NCBI GenBank assembly: GCA_036936605.1
Contig: JAUPFV010000005.1
Coordinates: 79,682,885-79,746,884, forward strand
DNA: 64,000 bases
Direction: 5' to 3'
DNA from: Limnanthes douglasii subsp. nivea
Lineage: Eukaryota; Streptophyta; Magnoliopsida; Brassicales; Limnanthaceae
Position numbers and translations under genes: made by a program. The notes beneath the pieces were generated by a model. It worked only from the letters and a program-made list of their open reading frames with translations. It was not told the DNA's origin and did no database searches. Below are positions 40,560 through 56,000 of this stretch, piece after piece (position 1 is the stretch's first letter; every line of letters begins with the position of its first letter).

Positions 40560-43500
40560 CTGAAATTATAAATAACTTTATCAATTGTAGTATCCCAAAT
40601 GTATCTGATTTATGTCTTGAGATCTCTTCATCTTTTTATATGAATCGGCTGTTTATTCTATTAAGAGCATAAACTAGGACTGGAATAAGCCAACCTGAAA
40701 GGTGGTTTTAAAGAGGCAATTCAAAATAACTTTGACAGTTCACTCCAATATAGGAAGTTGGTCAAGTCCAGTCGGTCAATTCGAACAATTAAACTTTATA
40801 AAAAATCAAAGATTCACGGAAAAAACCTGAAGTTGCTGCCTTTGAGTAATCGGTAGTGACAACAGAATATCCTTGAAGTGGGCTGCGGAGGACGGAATTT
40901 GAGCAAGATGGGAGACAATCCTCACAGCAGTACTCTGTATCTCATGGATTTCCTGGAAAAGGAAAATAGATAAACAGAAAATTACAACAACAAAATTGAA
41001 GTAACAAAAAGTAAACTAGGAAAAATAATAATAACAATAGTAATAGGATTAACTTCAGTTTTCGAGGGAGCTGATAGTACCTGAGACTGACCATCTGATG
41101 TAGCCGAGAAGACCATAAGAATGGCTACCACAAGAAGATTCATAAAACTTCCTTGACACTGGCCAACTTTAGACAGCGTTTGTAAAAGCATCAAGACTCG
41201 CAGGCACTCCGTTACTATATTCGTTGATTCTTTAGTCAATGGTTTCTGACAAAAAGCCATTGTAAATACAATCAGCATGATACACGATCAAACAATTCAA
41301 ACTACTATTCGATTCTGTTTTTTGAAATATAGCAAAGTCAGGAAGAGGAAAGGAAAGGATTTTCAAGAAAAAAACTGCCAACCTTCATTATCCTTTGTAT
41401 CACAGTGAAAAGATCTCCAAGAAGTTCCCCGACAAAGAATATAAGAAAAGAACTATCCTCAACATTTGAGCTTCGCTGTACCAGGCTTTTTACGACTTGA
41501 AATCCAACTGCTTGAACCTGCAATTAGTTTTTTCTTTTTACCAAATGTCATCTATAGAATGGTAGTTAACATATGGCAGGACTAAAATAACCACAAGTAT
41601 CGATATCGATACCTCCAGGTTGGAATCTGTCAGCACAATTCTCATGTGGTTGCTGCATTTCTTGAACACAGAAAAAGAGATGTGGTTACCATCTCTTTTA
41701 TCTTCCAAACACTCAGTTTCATATGCTAGCTTGGCTAATGCAACATTTTGTTCAAGACAGAAACCAAGCTTCAATTGGAGTAATTTGTGCGAATCAGATC
41801 TCTTATTTTCCAGTCGATGGATGCTCTTAATGCAATCTTCAGTTAGATCAGTGATCACATCGACACAAGCACTAAAAGAAAACCTTATATGGAAATTAGC
41901 ATCTTTGACATGATCAGATGTATCTGCAATAAAATCTCCAATTAAAATACAATGCAAAATAAATTATCTCAAACAAAAATTTAAATCTTAGAAGCCTCTC
42001 CATGGAAAACCTTAATAACCTACATATCATATTCCGACTGTACGAAAAGAACCCGGGAATAAAACAAATATATTAAAACCAAAGTATGGAACATATTTAG
42101 GCTAATATCCAACTTTATATCTTCTCTCTTTTGTGGACATTGAATCATTTTAATTAGCAGATTTTTATTCTTTGGTTTTCTTTGTTAAAAGAAAGGAGCT
42201 TTTAAATGTATTCAATTGAATCAAAATTTGTTTTAAAACCCGTAGCTTGTAACCTTTGAAACACTGTTAACCTTTTTAAAGCCTACAAATCAATTAAAAG
42301 CAGCAAACTAACTATATAGAAACACCCTTGTCCCTACATTCTTGAAAACCAAGTAAGAAGCAGCTTAAAAAACTAAAAGCAACAAAAAGTTCTGAGCTTA
42401 ACCAAGATAAAATGTTGGAAATCAAAAAGGAACATGAATTTCTTTCATAATTGAAATATCCAAGAATAACGCTTACAATAGTTGAGTAAACTAAACTCTA
42501 ATTGGTCATATTGATAGAGATAGTGATCTATAGATATATGGCATGAGCATATTTCTCAATAGGACTGACCAGAAACTCAAATTTAAAAGTCGAGAATTTC
42601 TGCCATCTGTATAGGTGATAGTTTTCATGAAAGGCAGCTGCCTTAAAGGTGTGAACTTACCCATGGTAAATTTGTGGAATAAAAGATTGGCACCCTTGAC
42701 AAATTCAAGCACCTTCAAAAGGCATGATTCAGTTGAAACTTGGCTAACGCATTTATACCCAGTCAGCAAAAAAGCCAATGGCACAGACATGAAATTCATC
42801 TGCATCACAACATAAGAAAATTATAAATAATCATAATATGGTTTTGGTTACTAATTCCTCAAAAGAAAAGTCACAGCGTCACAACAGCCCTCATATAAAT
42901 ATAATGTCACAACAGCCCTCATATAAATATAATGTCACAACAGCCCTCATATAAATATAATGCCACAACAGAACTCATATAAATATAATGTCACAAAATA
43001 TATAAATACAATCCACCTTGAACTCGGAACGCCTCATTAGTGTCTGCACAATGAGGAACAACGAAGTCATTAAATCCTCGCAGTTGGCATCCGCAGGTAA
43101 AACTGCATTTGTACTAAACAGTGAAAAGGAAGAAAGAACTTAGTTATAGATACTTTTCCCTGTCAATTTTGAAAAAATACCTTTTGACTCACTTCTAATC
43201 TAATCAATGAAAGTAAGCTAAAATTTCTCAATCCTTTCTATTCATCACTGTAAAGCTGTTTACCTCTGGAAAATATTTAATAGAATACCCAAACACAGTT
43301 CCACTGTCAGATAAATAAAATCCTCCATCTTAAGAAAATCTTTAGAACAGTTCTCCACAATCTGTAAAACCAGGAGCAACAAAATTTTATCAGCATTGTG
43401 TCCACAAATGTTTTGCACTTAATAATAGTGCAAATACACTTAATTGAACAAGAAATTTCATTTTCATTCCAAACAATTAAACATTTCTCTGATGGGACTT

Positions 43501-46500
43501 TCCAGATTGAATGTAACAATGCACCATCCTCCATATAATGACCTAAACATTATACCCCGACACTACATCAATTTTGTGTTTAAACAAACAGAAAATTATA
43601 TTTTAGACAAGACTATAGAAATAGTAACTGAAACCGAAAAATAATATATCAACTATAAGTGGCTGAAAATCAGATTCAAAAAATTCCAGGGACAATATGA
43701 ACATGCTGAGAATAATAAAAGTGCTAGATGAGAATGTCTACGTCTTTCTTCAATGAGAAGACTTCATCATTTCAAATGAGATTTCCGATCTTCACCTGTA
43801 ATAAGATAGATACTGCCAGACTATTCCATGAAGCATCCAGGTAAATAGAATACAGGAAAACCTGCATACATAGAATGAGAATAACAATTCAATCCATCTC
43901 AGCAATCAATTGAGTACTTAAATTTAAAAAGGTAGTGCTAGTTTTAGATTTGTACTGTGAAAATACAATTTCTTGCTATAAATAAGCAAAAGTAGCTGTG
44001 TCAGTGTCATGCATGGCAGAAGCTCGATTCAAGAACAAAGAGTTGAAAACTTAAGAGATTCGGGAAAGTACTAATTGGTTATCAAAACTGTAATAAAATA
44101 GCATAGTTTTGTATACACACATATATGATCTACTCATTCCAAGATCTAACTTTTCCACAAATCTTATCCTATTAACAACAATCATTACCTTCATTAATTC
44201 TTGGCATATACTCATGGTTAGAAAGCCCGCTGCAAAAAAACTTTCACCACAAAGAGACTGAAATACTGGCAAGACAATCTCATATAACTTTAAGCCTGCA
44301 ACATTGATTTCTTCAATGGTAGAGTCACCCCCATATTTTGCTTTAATAGAACCCAGAGGAATTACTTGTGTTTTAAATTTTGGATGTTGCCCCTGAAATA
44401 AAACGAGCAAAGAAAATCCCCAAAGAAACTTATAATCCTCGGGTTGTAGTTCAACCATGCTAAATCTAGATATCAAGCTGCCACTTGATTGTCCATTACT
44501 ATCAAGGTTTACAGGAACAGCATCCAATGCAAGTGCTTGCAGAATAACTGGCCAGGCCTCTTCTAAACAAGGTTGCAGCTTTGCTGAAACCACATGTGAC
44601 TCAATTCCATCAAGGAACGTGCTCCACTGTGACAAATGAACAACGGCAAATTAAAAGATAGACATGGGAGGAAATAAGATATTTTTAAAGATACAATATT
44701 ATCATGTCACTGAATAATTCGCTCACGTTTCTCTTGATATTCAGGCATAAGCAGATACTACTATAGTTCTTAAGGACCTCGACCCAGTACTTTCCCAATA
44801 CGCTGGAACTCTTAGAAAATAGCGGCAATAATGCTTGGTACTCATCAGGAACATCACAGTGGTGTCTTCTTAAGAAGGTATACGTATAGCATTTAAGTGA
44901 GGCATGAGCAGCCAGAAGTCTGATCTTGATCTGTTGATTGAGAGATAATATTAACCTCATTGTCTTTATAAAATTTAAAAGTTATCTAATAATCATACCA
45001 GAAGTCTAATCATACCTTGCATGTGACCCATTCAGCAAATGAAGGATAGTACAAATCTTTGAAGTCATTAAGTGGGCGAGAAATCAATGAAAATATACGT
45101 TTAACTGCAGCCTGATCACCACTAATAATTCCACTTGTCATTATCTGAATCAAACAGATTAAATCAGCATTCTAGATTCTTCCACTCATAGAATAATTAC
45201 TACAAGCATGCTTAGTCACCTTAGTGGCCAGGTGTAGACCACTCTCTAAAAGAACAGGACCTGAGGAAGCATCCAAAGCAGTGCGAACAGCAGATACCAG
45301 TTGAGCCTGCATCATACAATATCATTTACACAATATTTATACACCATCGAGTTGGTTTTAAATATCTTTTTGGAAAAAGAAAAGCAAATAGCGTGTCTTG
45401 CTAAAAGACAACATTCAGACCTATGGAAATATGGAGATGAGAAAATCAATGCTAATATATTGACCTACTTGATATTGTTCAAGAAGAAGGTGTCCTGGAA
45501 GCTCGGGATCAGCAATCACTTCAAACTATATCCACATCAACTTAAACATTAGAGAAAAACACATACAGAAAAAAGGAAAAAGGAAACAGGATAAAATATA
45601 TAAAGAAATATCCAAAAATCACTACTTCTTCAGTCTTAAAATATTACTAAAAAGAGAACAAATCAAGCGCACTTTTTAATGATGACAAATACTGAATTAG
45701 TTAAAGCTTCATATATATCTGAGAAACAATTTATTTTTCTTCCAGAAAAGAAATTGGTGAAAATTGAGAAGGATTAGGATGTTCTCTCAGAATCATGAGT
45801 AAAAGGATTTGACGTGGCAAAAGGTTTATGGCACATAATAGACAAAAACTGAATTAGATAAAGCTTCATGTATGTCGAGTAACAGTTTATTTTTCTTCCA
45901 GAAAAAGAAGTCAATGAAAATTGAGAAGGATTATGGATGTTCCCTCAAAATCCTAAATCAAAAGACCTGACGTAAAAAAAAGGGTTTAGGGGTACAAAAA
46001 ATAATTGGTACATGATGCTTAATCAGTGGCAAAATAGCTTGTAAATATTTGTGGAAATCTCTATCCCCTACTTCAATCGTGTGTGAGCTAAAATATTGAA
46101 ATTGATTTATTTATCGTAACCATCTAATGAAGGGACACTGTAGCTAACTCATGAGTAAGAACCTACTTAACTGAGTACAGTGCTGATTCAGAAATCAAAC
46201 AAGGACATCCTAGCTATCAAAGTTTCGTTTGTTATCTGGCCAGTATCATAGCATATATGAAGAGGGGATGACAATGAAACACGTTGTAAATCAAACATTT
46301 CCGACTCTCATCAGATGGGTGCTCTGGTATTGCTTTGCTAGCAAATTCTTTAATCATATTCAAACTATTTCCACCCAACAGTTTTGGTGCACCCTTCATC
46401 CAGAATGATGCATTTATGGCATATACCCAGACCCTCCTCCACCTTGAACTGAATCACATTGATCTAATCAACAGCCAATGTACAAACTTGTTGCCTATCG

Positions 46501-49500
46501 ACTTGCCAACACCCACCCATATTAACAAACTTTTATATAATTTGATAGGTGTTTGATACACATGCGAACTTAAAGAGAAACATTGTAGAGCCAACAAATC
46601 TAAGACTGAAGTTACCTTGTCCACAATAGTGCTAAGAAGTCCCACACCAATAGGTTGCATGCTTTCGAATTGAATAGTACTCAGCTATAAAAGTAGAAAT
46701 TACGAACTGTTAGATTTGAAAGTTTTCCAGAACATTTAAATATTCTAACTGTCAGGGACTGCAAATTGCTTCTTATTAAGCACCTGATAAGCAAGTGATA
46801 TCAACTCTTGTAAATGGAGGACCAGCCAATTTCCAGGCCTTGGTCTGCCAGCATTTACTTTCCTTGCCAAGAAAAGATCAAAATGAGCAGGATTTACTCC
46901 CACAGCTTCTGGTAAAAAACTTAAGCACCTACAACCGACAACACTCAATGAGATAAAAGTATTGATCAGGAATAAGTATGCATTCTAAACTATGGACAAG
47001 TTGTATACTCTCCTCCCATTACAAATAAATTTTATCATTTTTCAAAATTAAAAGGTGTTTTGAAGTTACAACTAAACTCAAGAAGACAAAAATATTGCAG
47101 AAAAAGTTGCACTCTAATATGTAAGCTCCACAAAATACTTATTTTGCTCAATTATCCAACCTAAATATTCCCAATATGCATTAACGTCACAGCCCTAACA
47201 TACTTCTATGGATGGAAGCTAAAGGCTATTTTATAAAATGAAAAACAAACAAAGAAAAATCTTAAATTCTAAGGCTTGTTTTAGTAGATTTTACATTCGA
47301 TTTTGTTCTCGCTTATATTTTATTATCTTGCTCCCTACATTTTGTTTCATCATGTAAATCTTGTTTAAACCTTTTAACAGTACGATTTTCACTTAGGTCC
47401 CTTATTAATTAATTGAGGCCTCATTCCTCTTCACGAGGCTGACATTTTGGTATACAACATTAAGAGGCTCCTACTAACGATGATTGAGGCATGCCCATTA
47501 TATAATACACCGAAAGACATAGAAGTCCTACAGTTAAGTTTCTTATCGGGCATCAAATTTCGAAAACATTTACAATGTTAGACAAGTATATTTATTAGAA
47601 AACTGAAATCGAATTTGGGCACACTTACTCAGCTGCAAAAACTCTGGTACGGTATCTGAGGTGTCTATCTTTATTACGATTAGCATGTGCTATTCCTTCA
47701 GGGCTAGAGACCATGTTTTCATCATCATTCCCGAAATTCACGCTTGTACCAGGCACACTATTTGAAGAATCATGTTCTGATGCGTTCTCAGTTTCAGTAA
47801 TTCTTCTGGTTGATGATGCAAGAACCTAAGAAAATATTATGTTGATTAGTCTCTATAGCACTTGTATTACCACATGTACTCCAGCTTATCCCAGACCTCA
47901 GCAATAAGATCCACTCACGTTATCCTATCCAGGACTGCAGAACTTATTACTCCACACCTTTCACAGAGAAGCTTCTTTTTTTACATTGAGCAAAGAGAGA
48001 ATAAATAAAGTAAAGACTTGTTGACCCACAAGATAAATAGAAAGAAGAAATCTGTATTCAACTAGATAGGAACCATGGGTGTATTGACAATTAAAAGCTT
48101 TATATAAATATGACACCAACAAATGCATCTTCAAGAGAAAGATATTCAATCTTCAATATGATCCGCCTAACCAAATGTAACATTAATATAAAATAGGAAA
48201 TAGAATACAGATGTATCAGAACACATGGCAGTATTGCATAGCAATGACCATCCCTCGCATATATAAGATGTATTAAGGGAATAATTCAGCATGAAACAGC
48301 TTACCATATTGCGGCATATTAATATCCACCGGGATGGACAGGTTGGGCATGTGGCATAGAGCAAACGCAACATAGTAGACCGAAGCAAATTTCCAATCCT
48401 AAAAAAAATAAAATTTCCAATCCAATATTTAGTATTGGATGCTATGTAGGCGCCTCTTTGGCTTACACATACACATGGTAATAACATTGACAACAAACAG
48501 CCAATTGACTGTGAGTTCATCTATTTTTTAAAATACTGATTAACACCATAATAACAAAAACAGACTTTTATGATAAAACAACCTACTAAATTAAACCATT
48601 TACACTGTATTCAAGTTAGGAGAAGCTACATGTTCATATTATAAATTATTAGTGTGAAATTTGTACGAGATTATAGTGCACACCATCTTTTAATACGTAA
48701 CTTTATTAAATAATGAGTCTTGCACTAGCCGTAAAACAGTTTTAGGTCACATACTCAGAGTCAGTTTCTTCATCCAGCATTTGAAATAAATTATCCTCGA
48801 TTTGCTCATCAATAACAGAAACCTGCAAAAGAATGTGATCCACATTAGAACAAAACAGTGAAGAGACTTAAGTAGAATAACAGAAAAGTGTAGAATACAA
48901 CCCGGCTACGTACCGGGTCCTTCTCGATAAGATGCCGTAGAGTAGATACTGCAAGATGCCTTAATGTTGGCTGTTAAAAAATAATACAGTATCATGAGAG
49001 AATGAATCTGTAACATTATTATTAACCCGATAATAAAAAAGCTGATTTTACTAATTGTAGTACAATTTTGGCCAAAAAATACCCTTGGATAAAAAAAGTA
49101 CAATATAAAAAATATAAAAAAATAATAAAAGGATTTAACCAAAAAAAGGAGAGCCTTTCCTCCTCACAGACCTACTTCGGATCGAGAGGATGGAGGTTCC
49201 TCCTCTTTCTCCAGCAAAGGTTTCTTTAAAAAAATTAAAAACAGAAGGGCAATGAAGTCTTTTCATACAGTGGCATTTTTGTAAATAATGGAAAACAATA
49301 AAATGCCACCTATTTAGTAAAGCTGCCTTTTCTGTAGCCGGTCTCTAATAGATTTCATTCTGTAACGGTACATACCTCTCTCGAGGACAGAGTTGATAGA
49401 AGATTGTGCACATGGGAATGCACTGAAACAGCTTGAGGAGCAAAAAGAACAAGCTGCTGCGTAAAACGGACACTCCTGCCAGATTGACCAACAATCTGAT

Positions 49501-52500
49501 CACAACTAAAAAATATGAAAACGCTAATATAAAAGATGATATGGCATGAGAGGACTCCCGCTTCACCTTCAGCTTGGTATCGTTTCATCACGCAATATTA
49601 TGTTAACTAGGGTAGATATAGAAGAAAAAAAAGCTTTTACAGAATCATTTCGGATTTTCAAAGTAATTATAATGAATGGCTGTAAGAAAGAACTATATGC
49701 TTACTCGAGCAACGTAGCAGTTTCTTGCCAGGAGCTAATCTCTGCAACAACAGACTATAAAATATAGAAAAAAGATAGTTCAGCTCAGAGAACATATAAC
49801 AGAGTCTTTCATCAATATATCCAGACATAAACTACAACTTACTGGATGAATTTTATCAGCTTTGCCAAAAATATAAATAAGTGGGCAAAAGAAATAAAAT
49901 TGAAATAACTATACCCTGCACCGCGAAAACAAAATGCTGCCTGGCGCAAGTTCAGGACCAAGAACAGCAACAAGAGCATTTATTAGGCGCCCTACTCCTT
50001 GAGGAAGGTCAATCCATCCACTTTCTTCAGATAATAGAATGTCCATGGCAAGGCTAAGTGTTGCCTATGCATAAAATTGGAGAAAAATATATCCTTCTGA
50101 CTAAATATCTCAAGCAAAAGCATCGCTACGGAATTAGACAATAAACCCTAGAGTTGCGCAATACTGAATATTCAATCATTTCCATAAGATAATAAACATC
50201 CTGTGTCATAAGTAGAAGAAAGACACTTCTAATAAAATTCCTTAATTCAAACAGTACAGCTAGTCTAACATTCTACAGTTTAAGATGTTGAAAAGGTCTC
50301 TTTAACAATTTCCATGAGGACACACCTCTTTTTTAGGTCAAGTATGAGAAGGTTTCTATCCAATAAAACTTAAGACACATACAAAATTACCAACTATGTT
50401 ACAAAGGAGATGTAAGTTTCATAAATAATAGAGTAGATGTAAAAGCCATAGGATTTTACAAATGTACATTGTAGAAAGTGCAACAGACTGAAAGCCCTAG
50501 AAGGAACAGAATACAAGTACCTGGACATGAGATACAAATGACAAGCCTGCAGCTTCAATGGTTAAAAGAAGCCCATGCAAAGCCCAAATTTGTAAGCCAA
50601 GAATCGAAGTTTTCGCAAGCAAGGAGATTGAGTTAACAGTAGCAGGTACTAGACTTGACAATGCCATTCCTCCTGCACTGCAAGTAAGATACATAATAAT
50701 GATAATAAAAATAATTATTTAACTTTCTGATAATAATAATAATAATACAAACTACCATACAAGAATAGGTTATAAATAATAACAAAAGGCCTATATATTA
50801 TTTATCAATAGATACTTTCCTAATCAAAGTTATTTCCTTTGACAATGATAAGAATAACGAAATTTCAAACAAGAATTACCATCCAACAAATTTAACTGTT
50901 CCGAATTCTACAGGAATGCTCGACAGACGGCAAATCAGATGCTTTCACTCTATACTATAGTTATCTACGAATTTTTGAACAACAATCCAAAAAGTCTGTA
51001 GCATACATCTATAGTGGAATCCACCGTCCTAAGCTTCAATTAAGACTAGACCGTCTTTTCGACCATTAAAAAATCCATAGTGCATGACGATGAGTGCAGA
51101 AACTCCAGTAGAAGAGAGTTCGTTCCACTTTTCAACATTCTGGTTTGGCCTCTTAGAAACTTGGGTAATGTTCCAAACTTCTGCATTCTCTTTTATATCA
51201 CAATTTGAGAGTAACTTACTCATGCGACACAGAGACATCCTCATTATTAATACATTTATGGTAAAATAATTCACACAAGATAAGACTATAGCAATTATAT
51301 GAGACCAACATAGACTTTAAGATGTCAAAATAATTAACCATATCAATAAGCATAAGAAAAAAGAGATGATACAAGAAACCTCATATCTCACCTGCGATGG
51401 ATGCAGCCAAGTGCAAGAGCAATAGAACCAGCATAGTATGAATCTGTTATCCCATTCAGATCAGCAAGAAGAGACCTTGTCTGTGCATCACAACGGGGAA
51501 AAGACAAACTAAATAAACTGCAGAGAGCAAAGAGTTAAACTTCATTTCTTCGTAAATATGTGTCATCTTGACAACTATTACTACTACACTGCAATGGCAA
51601 AAAACAATACAAAAGCAGCTAGAATAAGTTTCACCTACAATATTTCAAAGTTTAGAAAAATTATTATCTATGGGAACAAAGTAAAGTCAGAGGTCCACTG
51701 ATGGGTAAAAGTGTATTAAGGACATGAAGATACTCCCAAGAAATCCAAGATAGCTTAAGCATATAACTTCAAGACAACCTTGGAAGGTTCCAGATATGCA
51801 TAAATCTTGTCAATCCTACTCCTAGAATTTGTAGAGTCTGGTTACGAAATAGGTCAGAGAAAGCCAAACCAGCTGGTGCATCAATTTGCACAATATCCAA
51901 CTAGATGAAAAGGCCACTTTGACTCACTGGAAGCTATATAAATTGCGCTATCCCAATACCAGCTTCACATGCATCTCATGTACTCAAGTTTTTAAGATTA
52001 ATATTCATTCACAAACGAAGAAAATATTCTTTATAAGACAGCTTGTTGAATAATAAAATTTGGACCAACCATTCTCGCTGTGAAGAGATCATTTCCAAGG
52101 CGAGCTAAGAGACCAAGACCTTCGCATGCTGCCCTACGCTGCGATGAACAGATGTCTCCCTCTGCCAAAATACTCTGTCCAATTAGATGCAAAACAGATT
52201 AAATTAAAAGGCAGAATATAGCAATTATATCCTCAACAGTTACATTAGTCTAAGATTCAATACCTGAAAAATGGATTGTGCTGCATTTAAAATCTCCAGG
52301 CTTAGCGGTTGAGGGCGTGAAGCAAGTAGCGACTGTCATTTAAACAAAAATAAATTCCCTTAAAAAAGGTTAACATGAATTTACATCTCTAAACTCTGAA
52401 AAAATGGAAAAAAAATGCTTGTCAAGTACACCTTTAACCCAGCAAGTAATCCAACACAAATATTGGTCACACTAGCTGAACGCCATATTTGCTTTTTCCC

Positions 52501-52973
52501 AGATTTTAGACACTGCTCAATAGTTGCAAGAAGTGCGAGCATCCCATCATTATCCTGAGGTTAAAAAGTATGAAGCAAGCTCAAAAAACAGGAAATCTTG
52601 ATATCAAATAACTGAATCCTGAGCAACAACCATGTAAGAGTTCGCCAACCTGAGAAGCAAACATGACCCCGAAGCAGAGGAGCATCTGGTTCACTAGCGT
52701 CTTGTTTACGGTCTCCGGCTTGACAATCAAATTTATTTTTCAATACAAGGAAACAAATGAAGCAACAGTAATTAAACAAAAGACAAAATAATATTTTCAC
52801 TGATATATGTTATCCTGGAAACAAATTTGCTTGGATAATTGGTAAACCATTGCAAACTTACCATATTCTTTCATATTAAACATTTATCCATAAAAAATGA
52901 CCAGCTCTTAGTTAGATAATTAAATAGATTGGGCGAGTTGAAGTAACTATAAATTTACCATTTCTCGAGAAAC

Positions 52974-53044
<71 letters not shown>

Positions 53045-56000
53045 CCCCCTAAATCAGTTATTTTCTAAACTGTTGAGTACTAAAAATTCCATGGGAAATC
53101 CACACAACCTTTATTAGGGAAAATAAAATTTCACAACTAAAATTCAAAAAAGAACATGAAAACCCGGTCACAAATAATCCAGACCTCAGAATCTGTAGAT
53201 GAACACAGATAAAGGTATTTCATCATATTTGCAATACAAAAGCAAACTCTGAGATCTTCATTAACTTTAACAAATTGAAAAAAATGAGAAACAATGTGAA
53301 TGCTAAACCTATTAAGTATGATGAAGAAGATATTTTCAGGAATGAACAAAAAAACTAGTCATCTAGAAAGGTTGCTTTAAAGGCGATTGTAACCAAAGGT
53401 TGGATTGAGAAATTAAATTGATGATTAAGTTCCTGCAGTATAATAATGTACTTTTTAAGAAGCACCCATTCAATTCTCTAAATATAAATGATGACTTACA
53501 CCTGTATCAATTTTCTTATTAAGGTTAAAGTATTATCTCCCGAGATTGACAAATACACCACAAGATCTATGACCATTGAAGTCGCTAAACTACCTATACT
53601 GCTTTCCCATAAATTCCATAAAATATTTATTCAAATGATCATTCATGTCAGCTAGATGGCAGATTGGAGTAAAACTCATGGAGACGTACCAGGGGAAAAC
53701 TAGAATGTTCAGTCTCCCAGACACACGGCATAAGTCCATCCTTTCCACCTTGAAAAGACCGAAGTTCATCTTCAAACCAATCCCTGAGTTGCCAAAGACA
53801 TAAGAGTTTTATAAAGTTAAGAAGTCGTAAACTCTTTATGTTCTTAAAATTCGACAAAAGAACGCACCATGTGTCTAAAAGAATATGCTTAAATGAGACA
53901 GAACTACGCTCAAATTTTCAATTGAAAAACATGACCAATAATATATCAAAATATTTATAAAATTGCAAAAAGTAACACGAACATGAAAAGCTTGTCACCT
54001 TCCAGGAATCCAAGGACCTAGCCATGCATCTCTTTTATCTAACAAAAACCTCAAGCACGAGCTTTCTTCGCATCCAGAAGCGCTCCTGCAAGTTAAAAAG
54101 GAGAGCTACATGAGCCAACAAGTAAATTAAAAATGATCAACTTTATCAAGGGGAAAAGTAACAGAGAAAATTATTATCTGCATCAAGTGTAAAGAAGATC
54201 AACCTTCTTAAATGTTACTTATCATTACCTATATGGCGTCGTGCATAATTGAATAATTTGGTGATGCTCAGTTTTATACGCTGTAGGATCCGGGAGGGTT
54301 TGATAAGCTATTAATATTCTGATAATAAATGTATCAATTGCAGTCTTGATATTGGCTAGTTCTTTCCCGGCTAGCAGTGATACACATGACAGCCCCCTGA
54401 ATTCCACTGGATGTTATTAAAACCTTTAACATGTGTAAATAGTAAATGTATACAGACAAACACACATAAAATAAATGGTGAACAATATATAAAACCAACT
54501 TGTCAGAACTGAATGCTACAAATTTTGTAAAATAAGCCAGAAAGGCAACCATACCTACTCAGGTATACCATCACCGGTTGAAGTAAAATCCCACCATTCA
54601 CAGCATCAGAAGCAACAAAACGTCTTACAAAAGCTGCAAGCGCACCCATTGCAGCTGACCACACACTGACAGTAGGAGAAAAAATCCATTTACGTATGTT
54701 AAACACAACAAGAGTGTTTAAATGTTAGCCTTGAGCAAAACAAATAGTTTTAACATTATACAAATGACTTAAGGAAAAAAAAATCAAATAAATCTTAAAT
54801 TATCAACTTAGTGACAGTTGATTAGGTTATATTCCAGATTACTCAAACGAAAAGACTTAAGTGGTTCAGACACCTCTGATACAAACAAAAGTGAAGCGCT
54901 AAATAATGTCGAAAAACCAACATTGTCAATTTTAAGTAACCAACAAATTGGAAATGCTTTTGTGACTATGCCTAGAAATGATTGATGTATTGCAGATGCT
55001 TACTCAGATATTCAGTGAGTGAGTATCACCTAACAAGATCTCTAGAAGAAGATAATGCCACATAAACTACCTACCCCCAACTTAACATTGTTGTACCTTA
55101 CTGTAGAAGTCAAGTCTGTGCATTGCTTGATAAAATCTTCAAGGTTTCCGCTAAAAGGGTCAGCCCAAAGAGAGAGTATGTCGAAAATTTGGTCCTCGAG
55201 CTCCTGAACACAATGAAAAAAAAAACAGCATAATTTACATGTAATAGCCTCACTAGATGAACATAACTACATAAGACAAACTTCTACCTCTAGAGGCATA
55301 GAATTTAATAGCGAGGACAACAATGACCATCCTGCTTCCTGTTCTACTGTGGCAGCCGTAGGGTTCCTACTAATTTCTGTCAGCATCTTCTTTGAAACTT
55401 GAAGCACTGATTTTGGCAACCTGAATAGAAGGCAAGAAGAAAGTATGACTTGAGCAACAAAAACCTAAACAGTTGAGCTACTGAAAATAAGGAAACAAAA
55501 AGCTATAGATCAACTTTGATCATTAACAGTAAACATGCTGAAAAAATTAAATGCATGTTTATATACAGACAAAACAAAAAGTTAAAACTTAATGTTGTCC
55601 TTGCAGTCTCCGCCAGAAAGTTTAAGTTGGTAAGATGTCTCAAGTTAGCAACCATCCAAGTAGGCAACTAGGCAACAAATACACTAAAGTTTGCAGGATG
55701 TGGCTCGGATTCAAAAAGATTGTACTACCACATTCCCTGCAAGCACCTTGCAGTATGTGCATGTAACTAAAGTTCAATATCATAATGCTAGCCCGACGAT
55801 GATTAACGAGATGTATATAGCCCAGCTAAATTGAGCAAGGTAATGAATGTAAATTGATTAAAAGTCAACCAGCTTCCTGTGTTTTTATTGAGGACAATTG
55901 CTCTACTATCATGTGAATGATATCTTGGCTAACAATTGTATTCACAAATTTATTCTTCACTTTCCAGAATTGCAATGCATATTTTTAGGTCTCCACCAAA

